64,000 nucleotides of DNA from Liolophura sinensis (GCF_032854445.1 NC_088297.1:26281915-26345914); one strand, 5' to 3'. Counted from the first letter of the stretch, positions 11,121 to 23,800 are shown. The notes: generated from the letters alone by a model not told the origin. Translations and numbers: made by a program.

Positions 11121-11892
11121 ACCCGTAGGGGACAACACATGTAAAGTGTGATACAGTTAAGACTTTCCCTCAGGAAGCTGACGCTATTTTTCTGTCTAAG
11201 CTCTACATCGTTATAACGGATACTGCCTGGTATCGAGGAGAGTTAAATTGCCGTGAAGTCTTCAAAGGGAAGTTCCAGAACCAGCGGCAATAGCGGGAAA
11301 GATTTATACCCAGGTAATTGTAATAAACATCTGAAGGAGGTAACAACAAAATTAGTAGTCTGAATGTAATAAGTGTGCAGGTGTGACAAACGCGTATTTG
11401 AGAAAATAACACCGACATTCTGATCTCTACTTTAGATTACCACATTCTCAAGAACACCATCGATTCTAAACAGTTTACCTCATTCCTAGGACATCGTCTC
11501 AATATTCGGGAAATTGTTGTTTTTGTAGGTGCAGTAATGTATTTACCAATCGGATGTGATTTCCAAACATACTCCCTTTCACAACGAATCGAGGTAAGCG
11601 GTGGATATTTGTTTTAGACATGCGCTCTGTAAGTTGCAAGATGGATGTCGTTGTTAATGTGTATACGTTAAGCTGGTTAAGTGATGACGTCACCAGAGAC
11701 AGAGCACTCCCTAAACAGTTTATAATGCTTGGATGCTTTCTCCAGCGTCTGGCTGTCGGTCTTAGTAATAACATAGAGGATGAGATGGATGAAGGATTTA
11801 CGGACGTCCATGAAACTGAGGATTCCAGAAAAGAACGAAATGGGCCTCATGGTTTCGGCATAACGCTTCTGTACGTTCGGAACATTCTGTTG
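11121..11892. other. Unique sequence between arrays
   Basis: It holds a plus frame (about 11620-11907) of 95 codons that runs into the first unit of the 33-bp array, with an overlapping minus frame. Neither resembles a known family, so no gene is called. Confidence 0.4.
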
Positions 11893-12854
11893 GATGACGT
11901 CAGCTAGATAAGGCCTGCTGTATGCAATAACGTCAGCTAGATAAGGCCTGCTGTATGCAATAACGTCAGTTAGACAAGGCCTGCTGTATGCAATAACGTT
12001 AGCTAGATAAGGCCTGCTCTATGCAATAACACCAGCTAGATAAGGCCTGCTGTATGCAATAACGTTAGCTAGATAAGGCCTGCTGTATGCAATAACGTCA
12101 GCTAGATAAGGCCTGCTGTATGCAATAACGTCAGCTAGATAAGGCCTGCTGTATGCAATAACGTCAGCTAGATAAGGCCTGCTCTATGCAATAACATCAG
12201 CTAGATAAGGCCTGCTGTATGCAATAACATCAGCTAGATAAGGCCTGCTGTATGCAATAACGTTAGCTAGACAAGGCCTACTGTATGCAATAACGTTAGC
12301 TAGATAAGGCCTGCTGTATACAATAACGTTAGCTAGATAAGGCCTGCTGTATGCAAAAACGTTAGCTAGATAAGGCCTGCTGTATGCAATAACGTCAGCT
12401 AGATAAGGCTTGCTGTATGCAATAACATCAGCTAGATAAGGCTTGCTGTATGAAAAAACATCAGCTAGATAAGGCTTGCTCTATGTAATAACATCAGCTT
12501 GTTAAGGCCTGCTGTATGAAATAACATCAGCTAGATAAGGCTTGCTGTATGCAATAACATCAGCTAGATAAGGCCTGCTGTATGCAATAACGTTAGCTAG
12601 ATAAGGCCTGCTGTATGCAATAACATCAGCTAGATAAGGCCTGCTGTATGCAATAACGTCAGTTAGACAAGGCCTGCTGTATGCAATAAAGTTAGCTAGA
12701 TAAGGCTTGCTGTATGAAATAACATCAGGTAGATAAGGTTTGCTGTATGTAATAACATCAGCTTTTTAAGGCTTGCTGTATGCAATAACATCAGTTAGGT
12801 AAGGCTTGCTGTATGCAATAACATCAGCTAGATAAGGCTTGCTGTATGCAATGA
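11893..12854. repeat. 33-bp tandem array
   Basis: About 29 copies of a 33-bp unit (gtcagctagataaggcctgc followed by tgtatgcaataac). Most units carry AACGTCAGC or AACATCAGC/AACGTTAGC variants at the junction. The array is interrupted at its right end by a SINE; a single diverged unit continues at 13186-13225. Confidence 0.95.
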
Positions 12855-13185
12855 GTTGGTAGAGCGTCCTCTTCGGTAGCGGTAGATCCAGGGTCTATCC
12901 TGGGTCAAGTCACACCTAAGACCTTAACAGAGGAAGTTGTAACTTCTTCGCTTGGCGATCAACATGAAGGGGATAGTACAGTATAGTACCCGTATCAGTA
13001 TAATGGCTCGGACGGACGGCTTACCTGCCATCGGTAAGTTGTCTCAGTAAAGTAGCACTAGATAAAAGAGCGGTGGAAATCCGTCCTGCAACAAAGAGAC
13101 ACATTGCATGCACTCTAAGGATTCCTTCGTCGTCAGACGACTGAAAAATTGTTAAGTACGACGTTAAACTCCCTCACTCACCGTT
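12855..13185 (+). mobile_element. SINE type 2, inserted in the 33-bp array
   Basis: It starts within a tRNA-like head (gttggtagagcg = box A half; 'gggtctatcctgg' = diverged box B), passes through gaggaagttgtaacttcttc and ends with the core 'gactgaaaaattgttaagtacgac' and tail 'ccctcactcacc'. An 8-bp direct repeat, tgcaatga, flanks it (12847-12854 and 13186-13193) and is array sequence, so the SINE landed in a pre-existing array. The head is slightly 5'-truncated. Confidence 0.85.
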
Positions 13186-13225
13186 TGCAATGACGTCAGC
13201 TAGAATAGGTCTGTTGAATGCAGTA
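13186..13225. repeat. Orphan unit of the 33-bp array
   Basis: tgcaatgacgtcagctagaa and the following bases match one array unit with several changes. It is the part of the array cut off by the SINE. Confidence 0.85.
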
Positions 13226-15344
13226 TAGGTCTACTGCACCGAATAATCAACGACAAAATATGCTCCGAAGTATTGAGGGATGAAACATTTTCGACCATGA
13301 AGAAGGAAACTTTTCATCCTTTGAGGAAGATAAAAAAGATGTATTGCAGATAAATGTCCTTTCATCAAATCAGAGTTTTTCTGGTTTGGCAGGTATGAGT
13401 GATATTTTTTCAGCTTATCTGCAGTTTCTGTCATGTCTCGATGCCTTTTTTTTAATCAACCCCCACGCACTATTGCAGACATTTTGATTACAATATCGCA
13501 AATATAAAATTATAATAATTAGATCATTAACTTCACGTATGATTTTAAGTAGCCCAAATAAGCAAAACGTGCATATCTGTTCCTGATACCGAGTACGTCT
13601 TTGACTAATGACCTTCGACTTAGATTATAATTATCATTTGTGAAACCTGAAAATTGATTTTTCTGAAGTCCACCATTTGTCTATCAGTGCATTCCAATTT
13701 CGAAAGAAATTCACTAAGTCACCTTTGTTCAGTTTGACTGGCATTTAGACACGCTTAGACTATCAGCTATTCGAAATGGTTAAGAAATATTCTGAACGCT
13801 TTTGTGGCAGATCCTAAACAGATGGCAGCAGTGCTTATAAACACGGCAAACGATATGACATAGATGAGCTGATATGATGATTGGCTACACATTGGGAGTT
13901 AAAATCAAGACAGATAACACATGGTTAAGAGGGTAAACACTTGGATTGGAGTGCACAAACAGAGTTAGTGATATAGCTCCTTCTAACATATAGTGGAAGA
14001 ATTCCTCGGAAAAGTTTCAGATTGAAAGTACCAGATGTATTCGGCCTTGGTATTCTGTCACACATATCACCTCAAGCGTGTACAAATTTACGGCTAGATG
14101 GGGTACCGTAAAAAGTCGATCGAAATATGAAAAAACGAAGAAGGCTAGGGATTTTTTCCTTCTAAAATGATAAAAGGTCTTCAACAATATAGCATTACCT
14201 CGAGGAAGTACAGTTTGATTATATATCCATGGCGCCACACCTATAACATGTCTGTACTTGGAATGATAACGAATATTTCACTGACGCCAGACCTCTTACT
14301 TCACGTACTAACGTATTAACATATTAGCTTTATGCTTCATGTCTTCATCCAGCTGTAAGCGGTACTGGGTGTGCAAGGGTCGCTTGTGTGCATCTTCATT
14401 CAACGTTCTCCTCCGAACCCAGGGATGTTTACGGTTTTGGGTTGGTGAACAGGACTTGGGGAGAAAGATCGTCTTGGAACCAGGAGACCCGGGTTCAATT
14501 CCTTATCATGCAAGGCGTATAAAAATGGTATTTAACGTTATCAACTGGCATTCAGTGTAACGGAGTAGCTGTATTCTGTGATTTGTCCGTATAACTAAAC
14601 TGTTACTAGGTATTACAACATGAAGAGCGAACAATAAGCGAAAAGAAGGAAAATCCCGACAACTTCTATTGCAACACGATGTGAGAACCACGAATGTCGC
14701 ACTGCTACACGAAAAATCAAGATGACTGTCTCAACGCTGCGTCCACAGTGTTCCAGCTACATCGACAAAAGAACGTCTTAAAATTGGGGAACAGAGTGGT
14801 GTTTGATATGCGAATGACAAGATTCAAAATCAGAACAAAAGGAAAACGACAAGAAATAATCTAACATTATTAATTTCCGAGATGAAACAGACCGGAACGG
14901 TCTCAGCCATTTTGGGCTGACATGCTTGGGAGATCTATAAATCAAGTTTGATATGAAATTCGTGGGACCATGGGAACCGAAATCACGATGTCCCGTCACT
15001 CGTAGCCTAGACTCTATATGACAAAAAGGGAAACAGGTAATGCGTGATGTCACAGTGTAAACGGGTTCGTTCTCGGGTTAAAATAATAGCCGCTCATGAC
15101 GGCGGCGCTTATCTCTGATATGCTTATTTTTATTAACTGCCATATCTAAGAAAAATAAAATGATACACGTTTCATACCTTACATGGGATACTTTATGTCA
15201 ACCAGCATATGTTTGCATAGAACCCACTCTGCAGAAATACATGGACCTTCATCAATGATAAACATGACAAGGGATGATTATTCTGATTTATTTTTACATT
15301 AAACTATTATAGTTATATTGCTACATGAACGAGAACCGTGAAAA
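13226..15344. other. Unique sequence, possible tRNA-related relic
   Basis: No gene was recognised. At 14440-14560 'gacccgggttcaattcc' resembles a tRNA box B and is followed by 'atttaacgttatc', reminiscent of a SINE tail. A single diverged relative of the 71-bp unit occurs near 14685-14710 (gagaaccacgaatgtcgc). Confidence 0.4.
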
Positions 15345-16745
15345 AAAAAATGAATGTTGTATTGCAAGAAGGATGTTGTATTGCTACACGGCCTACACGA
15401 AAAGAGAACCATGAATGCTGTATTGCTACACACAACAAGAAGGATGTTGTATTGCTACATGACCTACACGAAAAGAGATTCATGAATGCTGTATTGCTAC
15501 ACACAACAAGATGTGTGTTGTATTGCTAAACGGCCTACACGAAAAGAGAACCATGAATGCTGTATCGCTACACACAACAAGAAGGATGTTGTATTGCTAC
15601 ACGGTATACACGAAAAGAGAACCATGAATGCCGTATTGCTACACACAACAAGAAGGGTGTTGTATTGCTACACGGCCTACACGAAAAGAGAACCATGAAT
15701 GCTGTATTGCTTTACACAACAAGAAGGGTGTTGTATTGCTACACGGCCTACACGAAAAGAGATTCATCAATGCTGTATCGCTACACACAGCAAGAAGGGT
15801 GTTGTATTGCTAAACGGCCTACACGAAAAGAGAACCATGAATGCTATATTGTCACACACAACAAGAAGGGTGTTGTATTGCTACACGGCCTACACGAAAA
15901 GAGAACCATGAATGCTATATTGCTACACACAGCAAGAAGGGTGTTGTATTGCTAAACGGCCTACACGAAAAGAGAACCATGAATGCTATATTGTTACACA
16001 CAACAAGAAGGATGTTGTATTGCTGTACGGCCTTCACGAAAAGAGAACTATGAATGCTGTATCGCTACACACAACAAGAAGGGTGTTGTATTGCTACACA
16101 GCCTACACGAAAAGAGACGAAAAGAGAACCATGAATGCTGTATCGCTACACACAACAAGAAGGATGTTGTATTGCTACACGGCCTTCACGAAAAGAGAAT
16201 CATGAATGCTGTATTGCTACACACAACAAGAAGGGTGTTGTACTGCTACACGGCCTTCACGAAAAGAGATTCATGAAAGTTGTATTGCCACATACAACAA
16301 GAAGGGTGTTGTATTGCTACACAGCCTACACGAAAAGAGATTCATGAAAGCTGCATTGCTACACACAACAAGAATGATGTTGTATTGCTACACGGCCTAC
16401 ACGAAAAGACAATCATGAATGCTATATTACTACACACAACAAGAAGGGTGTTGTATTGCTACACGGCGTACACGAAAAGACAATCATGAATGCTATATTG
16501 CTACATACAACAAGAAGGGTGTTGTATTGCTACACGGCCTACACGAAAAGACAATGATGAATGCTATATTGCCACATACAACAAGATGGGTGTTGTATTG
16601 CTACACGGCGTACACGAAAAGAGATTCATGAAAGCTGTATTGCCACATACAACAAGAAGGATGTTGCATTGCTACACGGCCTTCACGAAAAGACAACCAT
16701 GAATGCTATATTGCTTCACTGCCTACACGAAAGGAAAACCATGAG
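15345..16745. repeat. 71-bp tandem array
   Basis: About 20 copies of a 71-bp unit (gaatgctgtattgctacaca, caacaagaagggtgttgtat, tgctacacggcctacacgaa, aagagaaccat). Each unit contains two related halves around 'tgtattgctacac'. Because 71 is not a multiple of three, frames of 60-132 codons restart every 71 bp in a rotating register. They are not genes. One copy carries an 11-bp internal duplication near 16110. Confidence 0.95.
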
Positions 16746-16832
16746 ACAGTATCATATTGCATGCTACAAGGATGGTGCAAAAAAAAACATGAATGTTAGT
16801 GTGCAACAAGAAACCAAGAATCGTTCAAAAGA

Positions 16833-16903
16833 GCCATGGTTGCCGTATTTCCGTATGAAGTTAGGCACATGGTTGCCGTATTTCCGCATGAAGTTAGGCA
16901 TAT
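16833..16903. repeat. 33-bp duplication after the 71-bp array
   Basis: Two copies of catggttgccgtatttccg plus 'atgaagttaggca', differing at one or two bases. Confidence 0.85.
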
Positions 16904-18339
16904 GAAGGCAATTTGCATTGCCAGTGAGGCGGCTATATTTACCGCATACAATATTTATATCCCAGTTATGTCTGTACTATCCATTCACAGGTGTTCTTAC
17001 AACCAACAGACGATCCGCAGTGATAGGATTCCGTGTTAAGTACATGAATAAAGATAGAACGTGGCGGTCAATGCTCACAGTCTGTTTATATCATCTTCGT
17101 GGGAACTCACCTCGAGTGCCAGGTGTGAACAAAGGATAAAAACAATCTATGTCGTCGGTGGTATTTGAAACCACCCCTGTTATAACCCCGAAACGTGAGA
17201 AAGCCCTAAAACCCGGAAAGCAAATTCTAATTTTACACCAGTACATCTGACTTTTGTAGGCCATGATAGCCAACCTATGCCTGTTTATATGAATAACTCT
17301 GTTAGAATCGTGGGCAGTAGGCAGAAATTAAGATAGTGAGGTGTGGAGTCCAAACTCCTGAGCGAAGTACTAGGGCATCCAGTGATGATACTTCACAGGG
17401 TACAGGTTGTACTCAGCACCACACATTAGTCTTGGGCTAACTCTTAGATTGGTGAGTTAACGTCGTACTGAAGAATTGTCAACTAATACGCCGGCGACAA
17501 GGTTTCGGAGCGGAGGGCACCTAAACTACCCGGGCTAAACACAGATCTGCTCCTAGGAACCTGAAATGCCACCTAACCTGAAACTGTAAACTTAACCATC
17601 GATAGCGGAATTAGAGACCGCTACCGTTTCCCATATGACCAGGTGCCGATCCTCTGCGACATTCGAGCCAACCTCCCTCACATCAGTATGTGTCAGTATC
17701 ATGATATCAGTGGGTATAGCGCCAATCTCCAAAATTACATGCTGGTGACCCAGTTAATAAAGAGTCAGGAAATGACGGAAATGCCCCTGAGCCAATGGAT
17801 ATCTTGACACAAAATATTATTGGATAGTGATCATATGATCTACTTTATAACGCGAATCGACCCAGTATGTTAGCTGGACAAGAAAATTGTGAAGAAGATG
17901 GGGAAAAATGTTCAAAATTATGGTGAACTAATGCTCTTCAGAAAGCTGTCTTAGAAAATACGGCGGTATTGGAAAAATAGGTTGGGTGTGTACTAAATGG
18001 CAATGAAAAGTGACAACGTTTTGACACGATCTCGTTTATATTTATATAAAGTTCATCGGACAGTGTCCGAGGGCAACTGTTGTACGGTGTATGCTAACCT
18101 GTTAGTCCTCTTAACATACAAATGGGTAAACTTACGCCGTTACGGATTCCACCTTCAGTGTTGTGAGGGATTTAGATAGGGACGTGAAGCAAATCTTGGA
18201 AAACTGCCACGGTCTAGGTTTAGCAGCAGTCATTGGCGGATACAGCGTGTAAATATTCACGGCGAGGAAGTTGCCCAAGTTGGAACCGCTGAATATAGTA
18301 TATTCCCCATGAAAATACTAGATACAGCGGTTCCACCTT
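16904..18339. other. Mostly unique sequence with a decayed SINE-like stretch and a hairpin
   Basis: Around 17450-17720 'gagttaacgtcgtactgaag' followed by 'tacgccggcgacaaggtttc' resembles a minus-strand SINE 3' core of a type I cannot class. No coding region was recognised. The perfect-looking hairpin at 18271-18344 is listed separately. Confidence 0.4.
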
Positions 18340-18344
18340 GGGCA
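18271..18344. repeat. 21-bp inverted repeat / hairpin
   Basis: Arms ttgcccaagttggaaccgct(g) at 18271-18291 and cagcggttccaccttgggca at 18325-18344 are complementary apart from one or two positions, with a loop of about 33 bp. It could be a small fold-back element or a cruciform-prone site. Confidence 0.8.
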
Positions 18345-18389
18345 GTGGAGTAAAATATTCTCATAAAGTATGATGAAATACTCGAGCGG

Positions 18390-18715
18390 AATATTGAATA
18401 CATTTTCACTTATGGGATATCGGTCATTTGCATGGATGGAGGAAGTGGGAGTGTCCGGCGTAAACCACCAACATCCGGACATTTACTGAATAACTTCCTC
18501 GAACATTCTGGTGGAATACAAGTGGTCTTTAACTGACGATAGACCGTGCAAGCGTTGTTACAGAAGCTTTGTCAATTGCTCAATGTCACCAAGTCCTCAC
18601 GAATAGTGTGAGTGGAGAAATGAACAAATTCCCTGTCCAAGGCCGGGGTTGAACCCGTGATTCGTGTGCCCTTGCAAATGAAATTCAAACGCCTGGAAGC
18701 ATGCCACCATCGTCT
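18390..18715 (-). mobile_element. SINE type 4 (conserved core reading tttacgccggacactcc)
   Basis: Read on the minus strand, a tRNA-like head with box B 'cgggttcaacccc' (plus 18643-18660) leads to a core with 'ggtggtttacgccggacact' and 'cttcctccatccatgcaaatgacc' (plus 18420-18475), then 'cccataagtgaaaatg'. This resembles the deeply conserved metazoan SINE domain sometimes called Nin-DC; that link is from memory and was not tested. Confidence 0.65.
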
Positions 18716-18720
18716 ACTCT

Positions 18721-19129
18721 CCCTATATCGAAATGAATTATACACATTGGGTAAAACTCCATCACATCATATAGTATAGCAGAAACACCGCATCATCAAG
18801 ATCCACGGCAATTCACCTTTACGACGTCAACCTTTCTCTTTCGCTTCGCTGCATGACCCTTGACTAAATTGAACACCGCGAGTAGTTCATCCCAGTTACA
18901 GGCTAGTCTTCAAGGTCATTCACTGAGATCTTTCACCACACATCCTCAAGTCTGAAGGGCACACTTATCATAACGACGGATGCTCTGATTGCATGGTGAC
19001 AATAGATTATTCGCTATAGAACTTCACTGCTTGAAACGTGCTACATGTATTGAACACATCACAAATGTTGAAACCAGGTAATAACTTGATATGGTATCGA
19101 ATACATACATGAATGCATCAAGTGTAAAA
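18721..19129. other. Unique sequence
   Basis: No gene, repeat unit or SINE core was recognised. Confidence 0.5.
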
Positions 19130-19324
19130 ACATATACAGTTATTCTTATATACTTATTCACATATACAGTAATAAATATCCGCGTATACAGTAATAAGCT
19201 ATCCGCATATACACTAATAAGCTATCAGTAATAACCTATTCCCATATACAGTAATAGCTTATTCTCATACACAGTAATAACTTATTCGCACATATAGTAA
19301 TAACTTATTCGCATGTACATTAAT

Positions 19325-19595
19325 TTTTTTTTTTTTTTTTTTTTTTGATTGGTGTTTTACGCCGTACTCAAGAATATTTCACTTATACGACGGCGGCCAG
19401 CATTATGGTGGGTGGAAACCGGGCAGAGCCCGGCGGAAACCCACGACCATCCGCAGGTTGCTGGCAGACCTTCCCACGTACGGCCGGAGAGGAAGCCAGC
19501 ATGAGCTGGTCTTGAACTCACAGCGACCGCATTGGTGAGAGGCCTCTGGGTCACTACGCTGCTAGCGCGCTAACCGACTGAGCCACGGAGGCCCC
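19325..19595 (-). mobile_element. SINE type 1, full length with target-site duplication
   Basis: Read on the minus strand it runs from ggggcctccgtggctcagtc (box A) through a box B-like 'gagttcaagacc', the gctggcttcctctccggccg block, the 'cggtttcc...cccaccataatgctggccgcc' core and the 'gagtacggcgtaaaacacc' end, to a poly(A) tail (the T run at 19327-19346). An 11-bp direct repeat, tgtacattaat, flanks it (19314-19324 and 19596-19606). This is the reference copy for the type 1 family in this window. Confidence 0.95.
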
Positions 19596-19654
19596 TGTAC
19601 ATTAATCAGTTACACGCATAAACAGTAATATGTTATCCACGCATACAGTAATAA

Positions 19655-19889
19655 TTTGTTTATTTATTTATTCGATTGGTGTTTTACGCCGTACTCAAGA
19701 ATATTTCACTTATATTCTTGGTGGGTGGAAACCGGGAAACCCACGACCATCCACAGGTTGCTGCAAGGCCTTCTCACGTACGGCTGGAGAGTAAGCCAGC
19801 ATGAACTCACAGCGACCGCATATGGGTTGAGACTCCTGGGTCATTACGCTGCACTAGCGCGCTAACCAACGGAGCCACGGAGGCCCCCC
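19655..19889 (-). mobile_element. SINE type 1, internally shortened, with target-site duplication
   Basis: Same orientation and family as the preceding copy but lacking part of the core (around 'cggcggccagcatta' and 'ggcagagcccggcg'). Direct repeats tacagtaataa flank it (19644-19654 and 19890-19900); these are also array sequence, so the duplication is consistent with insertion but not independent proof. It ends in AAATAAATAAAC-like sequence. Confidence 0.9.
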
Positions 19890-20390
19890 TACAGTAATAA
19901 ATACCTACATTTACAGTAATAACCTACCCGCATATACAGTAATAAATATCCGCATATACAGTAATAAGTTATCTGCATGTACAGTAATATGTTATCCGCG
20001 TATACAGTAATAAATATTCACATTTACAGTAATAGCTTATCCGCACATACAATAATAAGGCACCCGCATTTACAGTAATAACTTATTCGCATATACAGTC
20101 ATGTCACCCGCATTTACAGTAATGTGTATCCCCATATACAGTAATTACTTATCCACATATACAGTAATAACTTATTCGCATATACAGTACTAACTTATTC
20201 GCACATACACTATCACCTTATTCGCATATACAGTGATACCTTGTAAGTACGTCGTATACATAGTAACAACCTATTCACAGATACAGTAATGGCCTATTCA
20301 TACATACAGTAATAACCTACTCACACAGGCATAACGTATCCGCTTATACAGTAAAAAACTATCCGTTTATACAGTAATAAATATCCGCAT

Positions 20391-20834
20391 GTGGCATATT
20401 CACTGCTTGGGATCTAATAATTTGGAACTAATGTTTTCCCACAGCATTTTTCTACCAGCCTTAGCAATTGCGCCTCTACCACGTATTGGATAATGATATG
20501 GCTGCTAATTTCTTTGAAAGAGAAGACCAGACATGTGGCAAAATGCCCGCGTCGTGGAGTACCAAGTCATGAAATGTACATGGAACTGTTATCCCATCTG
20601 GTGATAAATGACTTGTCAGTTTACTCAGTGTACGATGTGTTCAACATGTCTGACCTCTGTGAACCCAGTGACCTCAATGACCTTTTGGATCTCAAAAGCC
20701 TCAGGTACTCCCTCTGATAAATGACTTACATGTATATCTTTCAGAACGTTCCTGGTGTTGTCTTACAGTCAGTTTGAAAGACTAGAAGTATCATGAAAAT
20801 AAAATGATTATGTCCGTTTGAGGTCACTCGAATT
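20391..20834. other. Unique spacer between two arrays
   Basis: A 74-codon plus frame (20493-20717) covers part of it but matches nothing I know; the Asp/Leu-rich end reads like chance sequence. No gene is called. Confidence 0.4.
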
Positions 20835-23800
20835 TAGCTTACATGGTCCATATCCGTGGCTTACACGGATATGGACGTCAAGTAAGCTTACATAGATGTA
20901 GACTTCATGTAGACTTACATACATGTGGGCCTCAAGTAGGCTTACACACACGTGGACCTCAAGTAGGCTTACACACACGTGGACCTCAAGTAGGCTTACA
21001 CACACGTGGACCTCAAGTAGGCTTACACACACGTGGACCTCAAGTAGGCTTACACACACGTGGACCTCAAGTAGGCTTACACACACGTGGACCTCAAGTA
21101 GGCTTACACACACGTGGACCTCAAGTAGACTTACACACACGTGGACCTCAAGTAGACTTACACACACGTGGACCTCAAGTAGACTTACACACACGTGGAC
21201 CTCAAGTAGACTTACATACATATGGGCCTTTATTAGGCTTACATAGATGTAGGCCTCAAGCAGGCTTACACGGATGTGGACCCCAAGTAGGCTTACATAG
21301 ATATGGGCCTTAAGTAGGCTTACATAGATGTAGGCCTCAAGCAGGCTTACACGGATATGGACCCCAAGTAGGCTTACATAGATATGGGCCTTTATTAGGC
21401 TTACATAGATGTAGGCCTCAAGCAGGCTTACACGGATATGGACCTCAAGTAGGCTTACATAGATATGGGCCTTAAGTAGGCTTACATAGATGTAGGCCTC
21501 AAGCAGGCTTACACGGATGTGGACCCCAAGTAGGCTTACATAGATATGGGCCTTAAGTAGGCTTACATAGATGTAGGCCTCAAGCAGGCTTACACGGATA
21601 TGGACCCCAAGTAGGCTTACATAGATATGGGCCTTAAGTAGGCTTACATAGATGTAGGCCTCAAGCAGGCTTACACGGATGTGGACCCCAAGTAGGCTTA
21701 CATAGATATGGGCCTTAAGTAGGCTTACATAGATGTAGGCCTCAAGCAGGCTTACACGGATATGGACCCCAAGTAGGCTTACATAGATATGGGCCTTAAG
21801 TAGTCTTACATAGATGTAGGCCTCAAGCAGGCTTACACGGATGTGGACCCCAAGTAGGCTTACATAGATATGGGCCTTTATTAGGCTTACATAGATGTAG
21901 GCCTCAAGCAGGCTTACACGGATGTGGACCTCAAGTAGGCTTACATAGATATGGGCCTTAAGTAGGCTTACATAGATGTAGGCCTCAAGCAGGCTTACAC
22001 GGATGTGGACCCCAAGTAGGCTTACATAGATATGGGCCTTAAGTAGGCTTACATAGATGTAGGCCTCAAGCAGGCTTACACGGATGTGGACCCCAAGTAG
22101 GCTTACATAGATATGGGCCTTAAGTAGGCTTACATAGATGTAGGCCTCAAGCAGGCTTACACGGATATGGACCCCAAGTAGGCTTACATAGATATGGGCC
22201 TTTATTAGGCTTACATAGATGTAGGCCTCAAGCAGGCTTACACGGATGTGGACCCCAAGTAGGCTTACATAGATATGGGCCTTAAGTAGGCTTACATAGA
22301 TGTAGGCCTCAAGCAGGCTTACACGGATGTGGACCCCAAGTAGGCTTACATAGATATGGGCCTTAAGTAGGCTTACATAGATGTAGGCCTCAAGCAGGCT
22401 TACACGGATATGGACCCCAAGTAGGCTTACATAGATATGGGCCTTAAGTAGGCTTACATAGATGTAGGCCTCAAGCAGGCTTACACGGATGTGGGCCCCA
22501 AGTAGGCTTACATAGATATGGGCCTTAAGTAGGCTTACATAGATGTAGGCCTCAAGCAGGCTTACACGGATATGGACCCCAAGTAGGCTTACATAGATAT
22601 GGGCCTTAAGTAGTCTTACATAGATGTAGGCCTCAAGCAGGCTTACACGGATGTGGACCCCAAGTAGGCTTACATAGATATGGGCCTTTATTAGGCTTAC
22701 ATAGATGTAGGCCTCAAGCAGGCTTACACGGATGTGGACCTCAAGTAGGCTTACATAGATATGGGCCTTAAGTAGGCTTATATAGATGTAGGCCTCAAGC
22801 AGGCTTACACGGATGTGGACCCCAAGTAGGCTTACATAGATATGGGCCTTAAGTAGGCTTACATAGATGTAGGCCTCAAGCAGGCTTACACGGATGTGGA
22901 CCCCAAGTAGGCTTACATAGATATGGGCCTTAAGTAGGCTTACATAGATGTAGGCCTCAAGCAGGCTTACACGGATATGGACCCCAAGTAGGCTTACATA
23001 GATATGGGCCTTAAGTAGGCTTACATAGATGTAGGCCTCAAGCAGGCTTACACGGATGTGGACCCCAAGTAGGCTTACATAGATATGGGCCTTAAGTAGG
23101 CTTACATAGATGTAGGCCTCAAGCAGGCTTACCCGGATGTGGACCCCAAGTAGGCTTACATAGATATGGGCCTTAAGTAGGCTTACATAGATGTAGGCCT
23201 CAAGCAGGCTTACACGGATATGGACCCCAAGTAGGCTTACATAGATATGGGCCTTATGTAGGCTTACATAGATGTAGGCCTCAAGCAGGCTTACACGGAT
23301 GTGGACCCCAAGTAGGCTTACATAGATATGGGCCTTAAGTAGGCTTACATAGATGTAGGCCTCAAGCAGGCTTACACGGATGTGGACCTCAAGTAGGCTT
23401 ACATAGATATGGGCCTTAAGTAGGCTTACATAGATGTAGGCCTCAAGCAGGCTTACACGGATGTGGACCCCAAGTAGGCTTACATAGATATGGGCCTTAA
23501 GTAGGCTTACATAGATGTAGGCCTCAAGCAGGCTTACACGGATGTGGACCCCAAGTAGGCTTACATAGATATGGGCCTTAAGTAGGCTTACATAGATGTA
23601 GGCCTCAAGCAGGCTTACGCGGAAGTGGACCCCAAGTAGGCTTACATAGATATGGGCCTTAAGTAGGCTTACATAGATATGGGCCTTAAGTAGGCTTACA
23701 TAGATGTAGGCCTCAAGCAGGCTTACACGGATGTGGACTTCAAGTACGCTTATATACACGTGAGCCACAAGTAGGCCTATATAGACGTGTACCTTATGTA

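Larger units (their letters stand above)
19130..20390. repeat. About 23-bp tandem array interrupted by two SINEs
   Basis: Imperfect copies of 'gcatatacagtaataacttattc' (about 23 bp, 18-24 bp variants). Two type 1 SINEs, listed separately, interrupt it at 19325-19595 and 19655-19889. Confidence 0.9.

Noticed and set aside
9990..11140. Minus frames of 229-356 codons rich in Pro, Tyr, Leu and Cys
   Set aside because: By-products of the 80-bp array; three overlapping frames are open at once.
19561..19595. tRNA gene
   Set aside because: The tRNA-like sequence is the head of a SINE; no intact cloverleaf is evident. The same holds for the other SINE heads.
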